NCBI GenBank assembly: GCA_026874595.1
Contig: CM049322.1
Coordinates: 47,837,840-47,901,839, forward strand
DNA: 64,000 nt
Reading direction: 5' to 3'
Origin: Sipunculus nudus
Taxonomy: Eukaryota; Annelida; Sipuncula; Golfingiida; Sipunculidae
Shown: positions 33,851-48,560 of the stretch, one piece after another
How positions within the stretch are numbered: the first letter of the stretch is position 1
How the letters are laid out: every line of letters starts with the position of its first letter
Notes under the pieces: model-generated
Databases searched by the model: none
Told to the model about the DNA's origin: nothing
What the model saw: the letters and a program-made list of their open reading frames with translations, nothing else
Translations under genes and position numbers: made by a program

Positions 33851-36800
33851 TTTTACATTTATAGGATTACGTACCCAGTATGGGCCTAGTAGTCCCATCC
33901 ATGGTATCTGCCCAAACAGCAGTCTGTATCAAAACTCTTGCTTGTCATTGGTTACCAATCAATAACGGTGGCGTTGACTGTTGGAGCGGTCTCAGATTTA
34001 TCGGCCCCCTGAGTTAGGAATCTGTCGCAAGTCCCTAGATAACGACGCCCCAATAAATTCAGACTCTCTGTGTGAAGGGGGTCGTTTGTTTCCCCGGGAA
34101 AAACACTCGAGGCAGCTCAGCCCTTCATCTAGACGACCACTTTACGGTAACCTAGATAAACGTACCCCTTCCCCCCTCCCCGTCGATTAACGGTAACCTA
34201 GAAAGCTCAACCAGCGCCTCCAGAACAATAAAAACACTTTTCCAGGTTCCTGCCCGGTAGCTGAATCCTTAATTCAGGTTACATACTTCATTCCACTGCC
34301 GCTGTTCCCCAGTTTTTTCCCTCGATACATTTAGTAAAATGTACCCAGTCCTACCCATTTTAGCTCCATGAGCAAATGTCGTGATTATCATGCAACAAGA
34401 TTTTAATCTCCCTTGTATGAAAACCAGATAATTAAATAAAAATCAAAACAGGACTACAATCTGTGTGGGCCTTTATATAAGCTGACGGTCTTAAACTACA
34501 AACATTTGATAATACACGAAAACTGTATTTCCAAGTATCTATTTTGCTTTGTCACACGCATGTCTTTTCACGTTAAGAGGAACAAATAGATGTGATCACT
34601 TGAAATGACGCCATCGTTTTTACAGCTCTTCCCGGATATGTCAACACAGTCCTGTCTTTGGTAGGTAAATATATTATTTCATACTTATTTAAATTATCAT
34701 AAATCGCCACATTACCACCTGTAATCACAGCTGCTATGTAGAGTAAATAACGAAATAGTTTTGAAGAAATATCGCGAAAAATTATGTGGACAGGAATGCT
34801 GAAACAGAGCACGTACAAAAGCTAACGAGAGCAATCATCCGCCCGCTGGAGCTGTACCCCTAAGGCTCTCTGTTCGAATTTCTCTTCCATGCTGAAACAC
34901 CCTACCAAGATCGTCACGTTGCACTTATAGGGTTGTCTCCTTTACCCGTTAATGGGGGTTGGTTATGTGACCAACCTAACCCCGGTCAAAATGACCGCTC
35001 CGTCCACCTCTGCGGTGAATCATATTTGCTGTTTATGTAGAGTGGGTAACTAAAACAAATGCCCACAATGTAATGGTTCTGGTATACATGGAGAAAAGTC
35101 ATTAAAATACAAATGTATTATGGATTGGAATATCTCTGGTGTACTGTTAAGGTCTCTTAAAATGTCATAGCTATGTTGTACAATTTTCTACCGGTTTGTT
35201 TAACTAATAAAAATGGTTATGATCTGAAATTCTCAGAGACCTATAAACCAATCTTCCAGTGGAATGGTTTATCATGAAACGTCAGACTTTCAATTCTTCT
35301 TGAATTTAGAAATTTTATTTAGAAAGTGTTACACACTTTGGCATTTCTCAAGATCAAGAAAGAAAAACATGTCGAGTGAACCTGGAGAAACTATATCCAC
35401 ATTGAGAGAATTAAAAAAATTGGTGCAATAAATTTAAGGAAGAATTACAATTTCTTTTAAATGAGTTATTGTGATCGACTTGGAAGTGATACGTGATATT
35501 CCCTAAAAGATTAAAGGTACAAAAAAAAAAGATATGTGAAAGACATTAAGTCTGTCTGCGGGAAAGATTCATTTAATGCGCAATCTTAATTACTCTTACT
35601 CCGCATTTAATAAGTTCCTTTCTGTGCGTGTATCTTATTGATAGGTCTTTATTTTTACAAGATTTTGCAACATTTATTTCTTCAAAAGGCGACTTCTTCT
35701 CTGAACGACAAAAAGTGGCAAAACAACTTGCCGACTTGTTGACCACATAGACTATATATTACTGATATTTCGGCGATGACTTATTAATTACACTCTAGCA
35801 AAGGTCTTTAAATTAATCATCAATTAGTGAACATGCGTTTCCACTTCTTGTATCCTGTCATCTGGTCTTTTGTCCCTGCGTATTGTCCTAAGATGATTAG
35901 AAACAAGGGTCGTCATATGTTCTTAAAAAAATAATTGCTCTCATGTAACCATGCCCGCCACTTTAACGAGCCTCCTTGTCGTGACAATCATCTCGATTGT
36001 ATGAGAATAAGGAAAGTATTGGTTATCCTGAGCGCGGTTAATTAACTTCATTTAATGTAACATTATACAAACTAATATAATTCAACAAAGCTTAAATCAT
36101 TTAACAAAATGTCATGACTTCATGTCCCGTTAATAGAAATCGGAGACATTTCATATAGGGGTTTTGATTCTAAAAATCGTTTCTTAGAACCCCCCCCCCC
36201 CCCCGCCTCTCTCTCTCCATTTCTCTCTCTCTCTCTCTAGGTACTGCCTGTGACTTTTATCACATCAGTGCCGCAATCGTTTGTCTCCAGTGCTCCGTGC
36301 TGTTGGTCATTGATTCTACCTCTTAGAATACCTAAGGTATAATCATGCTTTGAAGTATATCCGAAGTCAGGGTTACACGCGCAAGCAAGCTCATAAATAC
36401 GGACGGTCCGAGACTCGCACCCATGAATAATGGCCTACCTATGCACGAACATAAACTAACGTATGGTGTGGTTCTCGTTATGTTTAAAGGGTTAAGATTT
36501 TGCGGTTTTCACTATTTCAGAGTTTCTCGAGAGTTCTAATTTCGCCGTGAGAACGACTTTCTCCCATTACACAGAACACAACTATTTCAATATGACTAAG
36601 TAATCATTTATTTTAAACAAATTGTGAGCAAATCTTAACAATTGCACAGGGGCCGAAGGTAACATCGACCGAATGGAAATCCATTAGTGACAGATAATAT
36701 GACAGATCCGATTTCATTTTTAAAAACAGTCTATGAACATAAAAGACATATTATTAATCATAATTGTCTTTTAACTTACAAGTCTCCATAACGATAGGAC

Positions 36801-36894
36801 CTATTCTTTCAATCCATAAGCAAGCACGCAGAGAGATACAGATACGCAAAAATACTAATAGACACGCAATCCACTTCAGACACGCACGACAGCA
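33851..36894. other. Long stretch without recognisable genes
   Basis: 34,000-34,250 is GC-richer with ACGGTAACCTAGA repeated at 34,143 and 34,190. 35,560-35,920 carries many ATTA cores (for example TTATTAATTACAC, AAATTAATCATCAATTAG), as in homeodomain-bound regulatory DNA. A C run (about 36,190-36,204) and (CT)n (36,208-36,238) follow. No coding evidence. Confidence 0.4.
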
Positions 36895-37191
36895 TATACT
36901 GTGGTTGGCTTCATATTTGCGAGGCTGAAATGTCATTTTGAACTTTTCGCGAGGGTTTCATTTTCGCAATCGCAGCAGAAAAAAATTGATATTTGTATTA
37001 ATTATATGATATGAATAAATAAGATACTATCTCCTTGATTTCTGTTACAGTCGTTATATTATTATTATAATTAATGATCATCTAAGTGTATGAGGCAAAT
37101 TCTTCCCGATGGATTCATTTTCACGATTTTTAACCGTTCGCGAAAATCGCGAAATTAAAACCCTCGCGAACAAAAAGGCAACCACAGTATA
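36895..37191. mobile_element. MITE, about 297 bp, Tc1/mariner-like ends
   Basis: TATACTGTGGTTG (36,895-36,907) is the exact complement of CAACCACAGTATA (37,179-37,191). Inside, imperfect arms continue: TTCGCGAGGGTTTCATTTTC on the left and, on the complement of the right arm, TTCGCGAGGGTTTTAATTTC. The outermost TA pairs fit a TA target duplication. The core is AT-rich and non-coding. The minus-strand open frame at 36,754-36,936 overlaps the left arm and is not a gene. Confidence 0.75.
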
Positions 37192-40765
<3,574 letters not shown>

Positions 40766-41180
40766 TTTCTCAGAAAGACAGAGAACACGCATTGCAGACT
40801 GATACCTTTTACACTGAGACATTGAAAGAGACAGAAACTGGAATTCATTCAAGCTCTTATTTAATTAATTCTAGTCAACGGTAGCCTAAATGAATATAGA
40901 GTTTCCTATGCCTGACAGCGAAGCATTTGTCAGAAAAAAAGAGAAAATGCCCCTTTTAACATATTTTCTGTACCTTCATAAACCAGATGGGACATTGGAG
41001 TATTTATCATTCAGGCATTTGTTGATTTAAAATAACCATTTCGGTAACATCGCTTTTCGTAAGCATTGGACTTTCTTTACATTTAGTGTTCACTGGGCCA
41101 GACAGTATTCCAGGTCTTTTATGGAATTTAAGGAGGTATAAGAAATTCCATTACACTGATGATCGGAATGGCGGAAACTG
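40766..41180. other. Anonymous stretch
   Basis: No feature recognised between the GA microsatellite and the candidate promoter. Confidence 0.4.
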
Positions 41181-41290
41181 GAGGCGGGGCTTAGTGTTTT
41201 CCGTCAGGTTCAGGTCAGGGGAAACAATAGAAACGGTTTTTCTTGCAGACTCCTTATATAAATAACCGTGATTTAGTCTCAGGTATCTCG
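41181..41290 (+). promoter_or_regulatory. Candidate core promoter: GC-box, TATA box, initiator
   Basis: GAGGCGGGGC (41,181-41,190) is an Sp1/KLF-type GC-box. AGGTTCAGGTCA (41,207-41,218) contains two nuclear-receptor half-sites. TATATAAATA (41,256-41,265) is a strong TATA box, and TCTCAGGT (about 41,277-41,284) an initiator-like sequence at a fitting distance. The downstream sequence has no long open frame and runs into a SINE, so any transcript would need splicing. It could also be a chance arrangement. Confidence 0.35.
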
Positions 41291-41399
41291 TCACAATACC
41301 TCATACACACCTGGACCGCTTTGTTTCACACTCACGCTCAACACAGACTTTCCTTTTAATTTAAAAGCAGCGTAAATGTATTCATATTTGTGTTTGTGT

Positions 41400-41600
41400 T
41401 TGAGTCCCGGATGTAGTGCATGAACGCTAGGGACCAGGGTTCGATTCCCGGCGTGGCTATGAGAATGGATTGCAGTGGCCCGTCCAAGGCCGGTGGGTTT
41501 CTCCGGGTCCTCCGGTTTCCTCCATCCTTACAGACTAACGAACGCCACTATGAGTCATGAAGAATGCCATGTAGTAGTAATTGTAAATAGTTTACAATCA
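41400..41600 (+). mobile_element. tRNA-derived SINE (5'-truncated)
   Basis: GGGTTCGATTCCC (41,437-41,449) is a near-perfect Pol III B box. The A box is not clear, so the 5' end is cut or decayed. About 40 bp on, CGGTGGGTTTCTCCGGGTCC then TCCGGTTTCCTCC (41,491-41,523) forms a tail motif that I recognise from SINE-like repeats of molluscs and other invertebrates. It is non-coding; propagation would have depended on a LINE. Confidence 0.7.
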
Positions 41601-42004
41601 ATGTAAAATAATTAAAGGTTATGAGGCTAAATAAGGAAGGGTTGTCAGGCACCGCGCGCGCCCATTTTTGCCCCCCCCCCAAACATTGAACATTTTCATT
41701 TTGATTTTCAATAGAAACTTACCAATTTTGAACTTCAGCCGCTCGGACATTTCTTTCAAGATGATTAAATAATACAAATTTGATTATATTTCCTTTGTTA
41801 TGTAGTGCTTTTACCTATTGAGTAAAACAATTCTGTTATTTTCATGCTTTCCCCCTGATCATATGACATGTTAATGGAAACATACAAAAAATGGGTAAAA
41901 AATCGCCCCCGCGCACTGATTTCTGAAAAAAGTGCCTGTGGGTCCTTCTACAGAAAACGACCCAATTCATGGAAATTCATGTCCCAAGCATTCAGAGTGC
42001 CAAA

Positions 42005-42005
<1 letters not shown>
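41601..42005. other. Anonymous stretch with a C run
   Basis: GCACCGCGCGCGCCC at 41,650-41,664 and a C run at 41,670-41,680. No coding. Confidence 0.4.
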
Positions 42006-42068
<63 letters not shown>

Positions 42069-42080
42069 ATATATATATAT
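42006..42080. repeat. (TA)n microsatellite
   Basis: About 58 bp of pure TA followed by a shorter interrupted TA segment. Confidence 0.95.
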
Positions 42081-43633
42081 AAACATTTTATCCTCTTATT
42101 GTTATTAAAATGTTATAGGCCTAGGGTTTTTTCACTGTTCATTTAAAATAAAATCGTTCCTTAAAAACTCCCACAAGTTTCTTTACATCCCTCTTATTTT
42201 TCCACTTTTATAGCGATTAAATGTGTGTCCCAAGATTTTTTTTTCAACACCGTTGTAAAGACGATTTGTTCGCCATGACACAATGTTGATTGATTACTCC
42301 TTGTTTAAAACCCACCCAAGTTGAAGTAAAGTCATAGAATGACTCCACAAAACCATCATTATCGGTATGTATTTTGTCATTTTACAATAAGAAGTTTCCA
42401 TAATTGTGTAAAAATGTCTGTATATTCAATACTTTTCAACACCGTTACCTTTATTTCTCCAAAATGATGGAAGTATTCATGTTTTTCTTAGTTTTGGAAT
42501 ATAGCTCACACTGTCAACACATACATATACTGTGCACTACAAAGGTTGAAGGAGTATTTAAGTTTCTTTGAATAAATATCATATCTTTTTTTTTCAACAC
42601 CATTATGCATCAAAACCTTGATTTTTCACTTTTAACGGTTGTGATTGTCAATGAACGGTGTTGAAACAAAAAGGTGACAGGATTGATGTAAGATCTAAAT
42701 TCTACAAACTGCCATTGTCATTCAGGAATTTCATAGTTATTATAACGATCACTGTATAATGCACTTTTATATATTAAATTTGAAATATTATAAAAGATGT
42801 CTGCTTGAAGATGTCTGCTTGCTTTAATGATAATTTTGTCAATGATTACATTTATTGTAATTCAGCAACGCTTTTCTTCTTCAACAGCGTTATATTTTGA
42901 AAAAAGACATGATTTTAAGAAAAAATGACTTGAAACATATAAGAAAATGCTATTATCTCCCGTATTTTTTGTTTACCGAGTGATTGCTATATTTTCCTTC
43001 TATTTATTGCATTATACCTTCCGTGGGTTGCGGTTGTATTTTGTTTCATAAAATTAAAAATATGCATTTTACAAGGGTAAAATCAGTTTTTCTAATAAAA
43101 TACATCATACAAGTGAACCTTTCTTATTTTTTTCTAAATCAATTATGTGGGACCGTGATTTGGTATGGAAATATCAAACTAAATTATTTCATGATATATT
43201 CAAAGCCCTGCTTCAAGTCTGTAACGGTGTTGAAATTGATGATAAAACATAGGGCAGTAAATTAGCCAAAACTATAATTTTTCAAGAAATAAAAAGAGCT
43301 CTGCTGAGATTAATTTCATATAGTTTACATTTTTTATTTCCATGTGAGACTCTATAAATTAAATATTAGGATAAGTTATTTTTCAGATGTTGTACCTGCT
43401 GAAATGGGTCGTTTTTCGTAGAATGACTCCTGTGAACCCAAATTTTTTGGCGGTACAATGCTTATTTCTTCTTTTTCTCTGGCATGTACTTACAGATGAC
43501 ACATTTGAATCTCATATTTATTTTTGATTATGACCTAATTTTCACGGTTACACTCCCTTGCATATTTCCTGTGAAGTTTTAATTGTATTTATACCAGTTT
43601 AGTGCATTTCACCCAATGCACCCTTATTTATTG
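42081..43633. other. AT-rich stretch with recurrent 'TTTCAACACCGTT'
   Basis: TTTTCAACACCGTT or close variants occur at about 42,242, 42,435, 42,592 (CACCATTAT) and, on the other strand, AACGGTGTTGAAA at about 42,652 and 43,224. The motif may mark a dispersed or degenerate tandem repeat. No coding. Confidence 0.45.
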
Positions 43634-43860
43634 GTTGGAGGGGTAGCCTAGTGGTCAGAGCATTGGATCGTAAACCTAAAGATTCACGGGTTTAACCCCC
43701 GTGAGAAACGTAATGAAAATTCAGAGATTTCTGTAGGCCTATAATTGTAAACATGGAACGCTGTTGCCATGGCTCTATTATAATACAAATGCATGCTGTT
43801 CCCTGTATCATACTTATGACCACTCCACATTTAGGACCAACCTTGGTGATCAACAAATAA
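43634..43860 (+). mobile_element. tRNA-derived SINE with clear A and B boxes
   Basis: TAGCCTAGTGGTCAGAGCA (43,644-43,662) is an A box, and GGGTTTAACCCCCGT (43,688-43,702) a B box inside a T-arm with ACGGG/CCCGT pairing. The anticodon-like loop TCGTAAA is flanked by TTGGA and CCTAA, which pair imperfectly. The mismatches and a mutated T loop (TTTAACC instead of TTCGAAT) argue for a SINE head rather than a working tRNA gene. The tail to about 43,860 is unrelated to tRNA. Confidence 0.7.
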
Positions 43861-44979
43861 AATATCCAACACCATTGGTTGTAAACGTTAAAAAAATTCG
43901 TTAATTCGTTAAATGATATTTTTTTTTTGTTCTTATTGCATCACGCACCTGACAGTTACGGCAGATAGTCAGTCCCTTTTGTTTTTATAAATACACCTGT
44001 AGAATATATGACGAATGGAAAACCAGAGTTATTTTGATATTGGGAAACACTTCAAAGATACATTATGATGTCATGTGTAAATGATTTCTCATCCTCCTAT
44101 CCGGGCCTGTGGTAGAAACGTTTGGCCCGAAATCCGAATATCAAATTTACTTCTTCTCGATTTTCCAGACGAATTGAAAATATGTGAGTGTTAATAGCTA
44201 TAGCAACACCCTGATAATCTGAGGGATATACCAGTGTTTAACTGAGAGATAAATAGGTTTATGTTGAATCAAGTAAAAATGTTCAAACCCTATAGTTCCA
44301 TGGGTGCAAGCGTGCAAGAAATAAGACCACATTTAAGTTGATGAAAACGTTCCCGAACCCAGAACGTATTTGTAAAGAAAACCCGATTGTAGTTGTTTTA
44401 AGGAAAATAAGTGAAAAGGCTACACTGTTTGTACAGTTAAAATAGTATATTGAAAGAAAAGAAAGGTATATATCCACAAATATTGCAACAAATATATACC
44501 TGCTGTGTTTCGATAAAAGTGTTTTCTTGGGGCTGATTTTAGAAAAAACAGTGGTATTCCGTAAAGACTCACGCCCCACCACGAGATACGCCTTTTTAAT
44601 GGTTTTAGCGTATAATCATAGGTTTAAATATAATATGCAAAGTGGTCGCATATACGCAAGTCGGGGCCATATTAAGGCCATTTTTGTCGCCGGGAACACA
44701 GATATCGGTACATTACATCGGCTGGTTGAGAGATCACTTTGTACCCCGGATTACCGGTTTAACCACTCTTCGCCTAATTGTACCTAGTGTTGCTACTAAG
44801 CTCCACGCCCTTCATTTGGCTGGAACTCATGACCATATAGGTGAGAACCAGGGTCGTCTTTTGAGGGGCACGATCACACTTTTTTCGACCTATACAATTC
44901 TGAAACACCAAAAAGCCGCCCCGGACTTTCGCACGGGTTTAACCCCTTTACTTCAGCATGTATGAGTTATGTATATATA
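43861..44979. other. Anonymous stretch
   Basis: Open frames at 44,283-44,582 (minus), 44,527-44,787 and 44,642-44,965 overlap in different phases and show no family resemblance. Confidence 0.4.
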
Positions 44980-45210
44980 AAGCTGTGTTTCGATGTTCGC
45001 GTTTATCCGTATGTATATGCCTGAAATATCGCTCATATGATTTTGAAATTGTGACGTTTCCATGTGTCTGTCAGCGAATATGCGTATGTTCGTTTGTGCG
45101 TGTGTGAGTGAAAATCGCCGAAGGAACTCGGGTTTTGGGTAAAATGGCGACAGTTCGCCATCTTTTCGAGGAAGGCCTGCTCTAGATCCACTGTACAGAT
45201 ATATACGTCC
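44980..45210 (+). repeat. Dispersed repeat (partner at 5,300-5,600)
   Basis: See the partner entry for the shared blocks. The GAACTCGGGTT...GTAAAATGGCG...ATCCACTG portion at 45,126-45,193 is the best preserved. A (TA)n run of about 50 bp follows at 45,226-45,277. Confidence 0.45.
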
Positions 45211-45223
45211 GCTATATGTTCAA

Positions 45224-45264
<41 letters not shown>

Positions 45265-45277
45265 TATATATATATAC

Positions 45278-45796
45278 GCATAAACGGGCACATTGAAACA
45301 AACATTTTTCACGCATATGTATGCACATACGCACATATATAATACGCACATGGAAACACGGCTTAATGATTATGTGATCTCCCATGCAGCACACTTGTTT
45401 ACCGGTGCCAGTGCGCAACCCCCCCCCCCCCCCGGACAACAATGTTCCTTAAATATCATACATACACACGTGTCTTTCTCTTGTTCGTGCAATGCGAACA
45501 ACGATTTTTTTCCCACGACAGCACATAAATCTTGTCGAACTATCTCGTAATAACCCTTGATATTTTTCCGTACGTTAAAATCGATGCAATATGCAAGAGG
45601 CTCCAGAAGTCAAAGCAATTCACTTTCCAATTCCCTCTCTGACGAGTTCCTTCCATTGACTATCACCGTACATGTCTAACAGAAATTCGAGTCAAAACTA
45701 CCAAAGTTGGAAGGAAAGAGCGAAATTCACGCTAGAGAAATTAACCCTAGGTGCAACTTAAACGCGACGAAGCACGGAAACTGTCAGGAAACTGTC
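45278..45796. other. Anonymous stretch with a C run
   Basis: A C run of about 16 lies at 45,419-45,434. No coding recognised. Confidence 0.4.
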
Positions 45797-45844
45797 TGTT
45801 TACCGGGACCGTTATAGTCTGCTGTCACGTGACCGTCTGTTTAC
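45797..45844. promoter_or_regulatory. Forkhead, E-box, forkhead motif arrangement
   Basis: TGTTTAC (45,797-45,803) and TGTTTAC (45,838-45,844), each within GTCTGTTTAC, flank the palindrome GTCACGTGAC (45,824-45,833). TGTTTAC is the forkhead core, and GTCACGTGAC the consensus of TFEB/MITF/USF-type bHLH-ZIP factors. No gene can be tied to it. Confidence 0.3.
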
Positions 45845-46883
45845 TAGAGCTGTCCGTCAGCTGGTCTGGGGTGATAAGCAGCGGGACATGTATTATGCAG
45901 AAGGCAAGTGTGGTGATGCAGCACCTAGGGTTCCCCATGAGCGGCGGAGCGGCAGTCCAGAATGTATTATAACATACTTAGTAGGACCAGAGGGAGGAAA
46001 AACATGAAAACTCCGGATCGTCACAGCTATCATAACGGTCACAGGTAGCCATAGAAAACTTCCCACCCAGCGTTAATCATTCTTTGTTGGAGCCGGTTTC
46101 TTTTCTTTGACAATTTAACCCCTTTGTTACTGCGAACACGAAAATGTCGGGTTAAAGAAGTTAAATAAGGCGACTCATATATATAGATGTATATAATAAG
46201 TAAAATGTATAAAATATATGTTGTTATGCTTATTTTGTAGAAATATACCTTATTACATTTTTATGTCTTTTTAGTTATTCATATGCTAAAGACACTCTAT
46301 GATGAAATCATCTTTATCTTCTAAAGGAAATCTGGCAATCCACAGCCTAATACCTTTGCATCTCATTCTCTGTCTTCTGTTTATCACACCAGCAACACAC
46401 ACGCGTTCCAACACTTAACCTCAACCCCCCCCCCCCCATCTCTCTCTCTCTCTCATTCACATCATATCACACACATTCTTCAAATCTGTGTGTCTGTCTG
46501 TCTAGCCGTCTGTCTGTCTCTCCGTCTCTGTCTACCTGTCTTCTCTAACTGTTTGTCTCTCTCTCTCTCTTCCTCCCTCACATTTAACATTCAACATTCA
46601 ATAATGTATGGAGCCACACCATAAAGAGTATTTTATTAAACGATAATATAGTCAAGGTTTTTGTAGAGGGCACCGAAAGAGTGTGGAATTTTTGGCCATC
46701 TGATCCGCTTAATCCGAACAAACACTTTGGGAATATTTTAAATGGTAACACAACTACATGTTCCATATGTGTGCATTTCTATCAAGTGGCCGGTGTTGCT
46801 AAGTCGAAACGGTGCCACATTATAAAGTATAAACAGTACTTGTGTTACAATACAAGGTTGCCAGCAGCCAACTCTGAAAAAAA
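45845..46883. other. Anonymous stretch with CT-rich segment
   Basis: (CT)n and GTCTGTCTGT-type repeats at 46,438-46,572 after a C run (46,426-46,437). No coding recognised. Confidence 0.4.
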
Positions 46884-47327
46884 TCCCTGACTTTTCCCTG
46901 ACTTTCAGTTGGTTTTCAAGGATAAAATATCATGCAAATTTTGAATCTGGTCTAAAAAAAGTCATTTTACAACCAACCTGATGCAAAACTGCATTGGAAA
47001 ACATATGGAACACCAGAATCATACATCAGATCCTACTTTTTTTATAGAACTGCTCAGAAACAGAATTGGTCCATCATTAATTGTTGGTGTTAAATGTTAT
47101 GGACACATACTCTGCATCATCAACATTAGATTTTTATACAAGATTAAAAGGGAACAAGATTAAATCTGTTAAAACACCACATTTTTATATGAGATGCCAA
47201 ACTCTTTCAATCTGATAAATTACTGCAATCGCCATAGCCAATAAAAATTCCCTGAATTTCCCCTGACTTCCAAAAATATAAAAAAATTCCATGACTTTTT
47301 ATGAAATTCCCTGACTTTTCCCTGACC
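46884..47327 (+). repeat. Direct repeats of TCCCTGACTTTTCCCTGAC bounding a 444-bp segment
   Basis: The 19-mer TCCCTGACTTTTCCCTGAC is present exactly at 46,884-46,902 and 47,308-47,326, with degenerate copies (TTCCCTGAATTTCCCCTGAC at about 47,249) between and after. The motif resembles a repeat widespread in animal genomes and possibly derived from a DNA transposon, which I cannot verify here. Confidence 0.55.
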
Positions 47328-47479
47328 TTGAAAAAAGTTTGTCCTCTGACTTTTCCCTAACTGCTGGAATTCCTGCAATACTCATTTCATCGTTACTCAT
47401 TTGATCGTTACACAAGCTGTTCATTAACAGAAGCAGAGGTCGCCTACAAAATAATGTTCGCAGGAGGAACATTGTAATT

Positions 47480-47483
<4 letters not shown>

Positions 47484-47555
<72 letters not shown>
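47484..47555. repeat. (TA)n microsatellite
   Basis: About 70 bp of TA with a TGTATATG interruption near 47,531. Confidence 0.95.
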
Positions 47556-47947
47556 TATTATGCATGAAATATGAAACTATCATAAATATCAAGCGGCCAA
47601 AAATAATGTGCTCTTAATTAAAGCAGAATAATAACCGTGTCCTCAGTTAATACCGAAAAAAAAGTGATTTTGTCATAAAGGTTAACGTCATGAATAAGAC
47701 TTAAAGAAATTGAAATGCTATATAGGAATCAAATGTCACATAGACATTAATCTGAAGGACACTGGGAGAATTAATCTACGTTAATATAACCGCAGTCGAT
47801 CCGATCCAAGTTTCACGGAATTCCCACGTTCAAACCTTGTCTATAAATCTCATTTGTCTTTAAAAAATAAACACTGAATCTGTTTCTTTTAGTTATTATG
47901 GATAATTTAGGGTTAATTGATATTACATAAAAAATTGTCAAGAAAAA

Positions 47948-48560
47948 TGACTGATAACTGACCATCCATCAAAAATGATAACCGTTTTTCGAATCCGATA
48001 ACCTTTCAGAAGCGGATCCGGGGGGGGGGGGGGTCCCGGGGGTCCGGACCCCCCTTTTTTCACCCGAAGCAACCTTTTTAACGGGGTTTTAGACGTAATT
48101 TTGCGGCCTGGACCCCCCCTTTTCCAGACCTGATGACCTTTTTTTTAAGGATTTTCATTGGTCTCCTGGGTTGGACCCCCCCCCCTTTTCCTAAATCCTG
48201 GATCCGCCCCTGCCTTTTGATAATCGATTTTCATATCAGACCTGATAAGCGATCCCCAGTACTGATAACCGATCATGAAAACTGATAACCCATCATAAAA
48301 ACCGAAAACTGATCAAGAATACTGATAACCGATCAAGAACACTGAAAACTGATCATAAAAATTGATAACGGATCAAGAACACTGATAACCGATCATGAAA
48401 ACTAATCATGATAATCATGAAAACGGATCACCGATCATGAAAACTGATCACCTGATAACCGATCATGAAAACGGATAATCGATCATCAAAATTGATAACT
48501 TACTTAATAAGCGATCATCAGTACTGATAAGGAATCTTCAAATTTTAATACAGGCCATCA
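47948..48560 (+). repeat. GATAACC minisatellite, about 20-22-bp unit, degenerate
   Basis: The unit is close to CTGATAACCGATCATGAAAA and is repeated roughly twenty times with substitutions (GATAACGG, GAAAACTG, AAGAACA variants). It starts before and resumes after the MITE at 48,007-48,212, so the array is older than the insertion. Unit decay is strongest at the edges. Confidence 0.85.
48007..48212. mobile_element. MITE, 206 bp, inserted in the minisatellite, 5-bp target duplication
   Basis: The left end CAGAAGCGGATCCGG and the complement of the right end CAGGGGCGGATCCAG are imperfect inverted repeats. CCTTT directly precedes the left end and directly follows the right end (5-bp direct repeat), and removing the element plus one CCTTT rejoins the GATAACC repeat array. 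The interior is G/C-run rich (runs at 48,020-48,033 and 48,176-48,186) with repeated GGACCCCCC/TTTTTT motifs. It is non-coding. The superfamily is not assigned. Confidence 0.75.

Noticed and set aside
43634-43706. Functional tRNA gene
   Set aside because: A and B boxes are present, but stems are mismatched, the T loop is mutated, and a SINE-like tail follows.
44527-44965. Two overlapping open frames of 86 and 107 codons
   Set aside because: Different phases of the same DNA with no family resemblance in either.
47948-48560. CRISPR-like array because of regular short repeats
   Set aside because: The repeats are contiguous and degenerate without unique spacers, and the setting is eukaryotic; it is a minisatellite.
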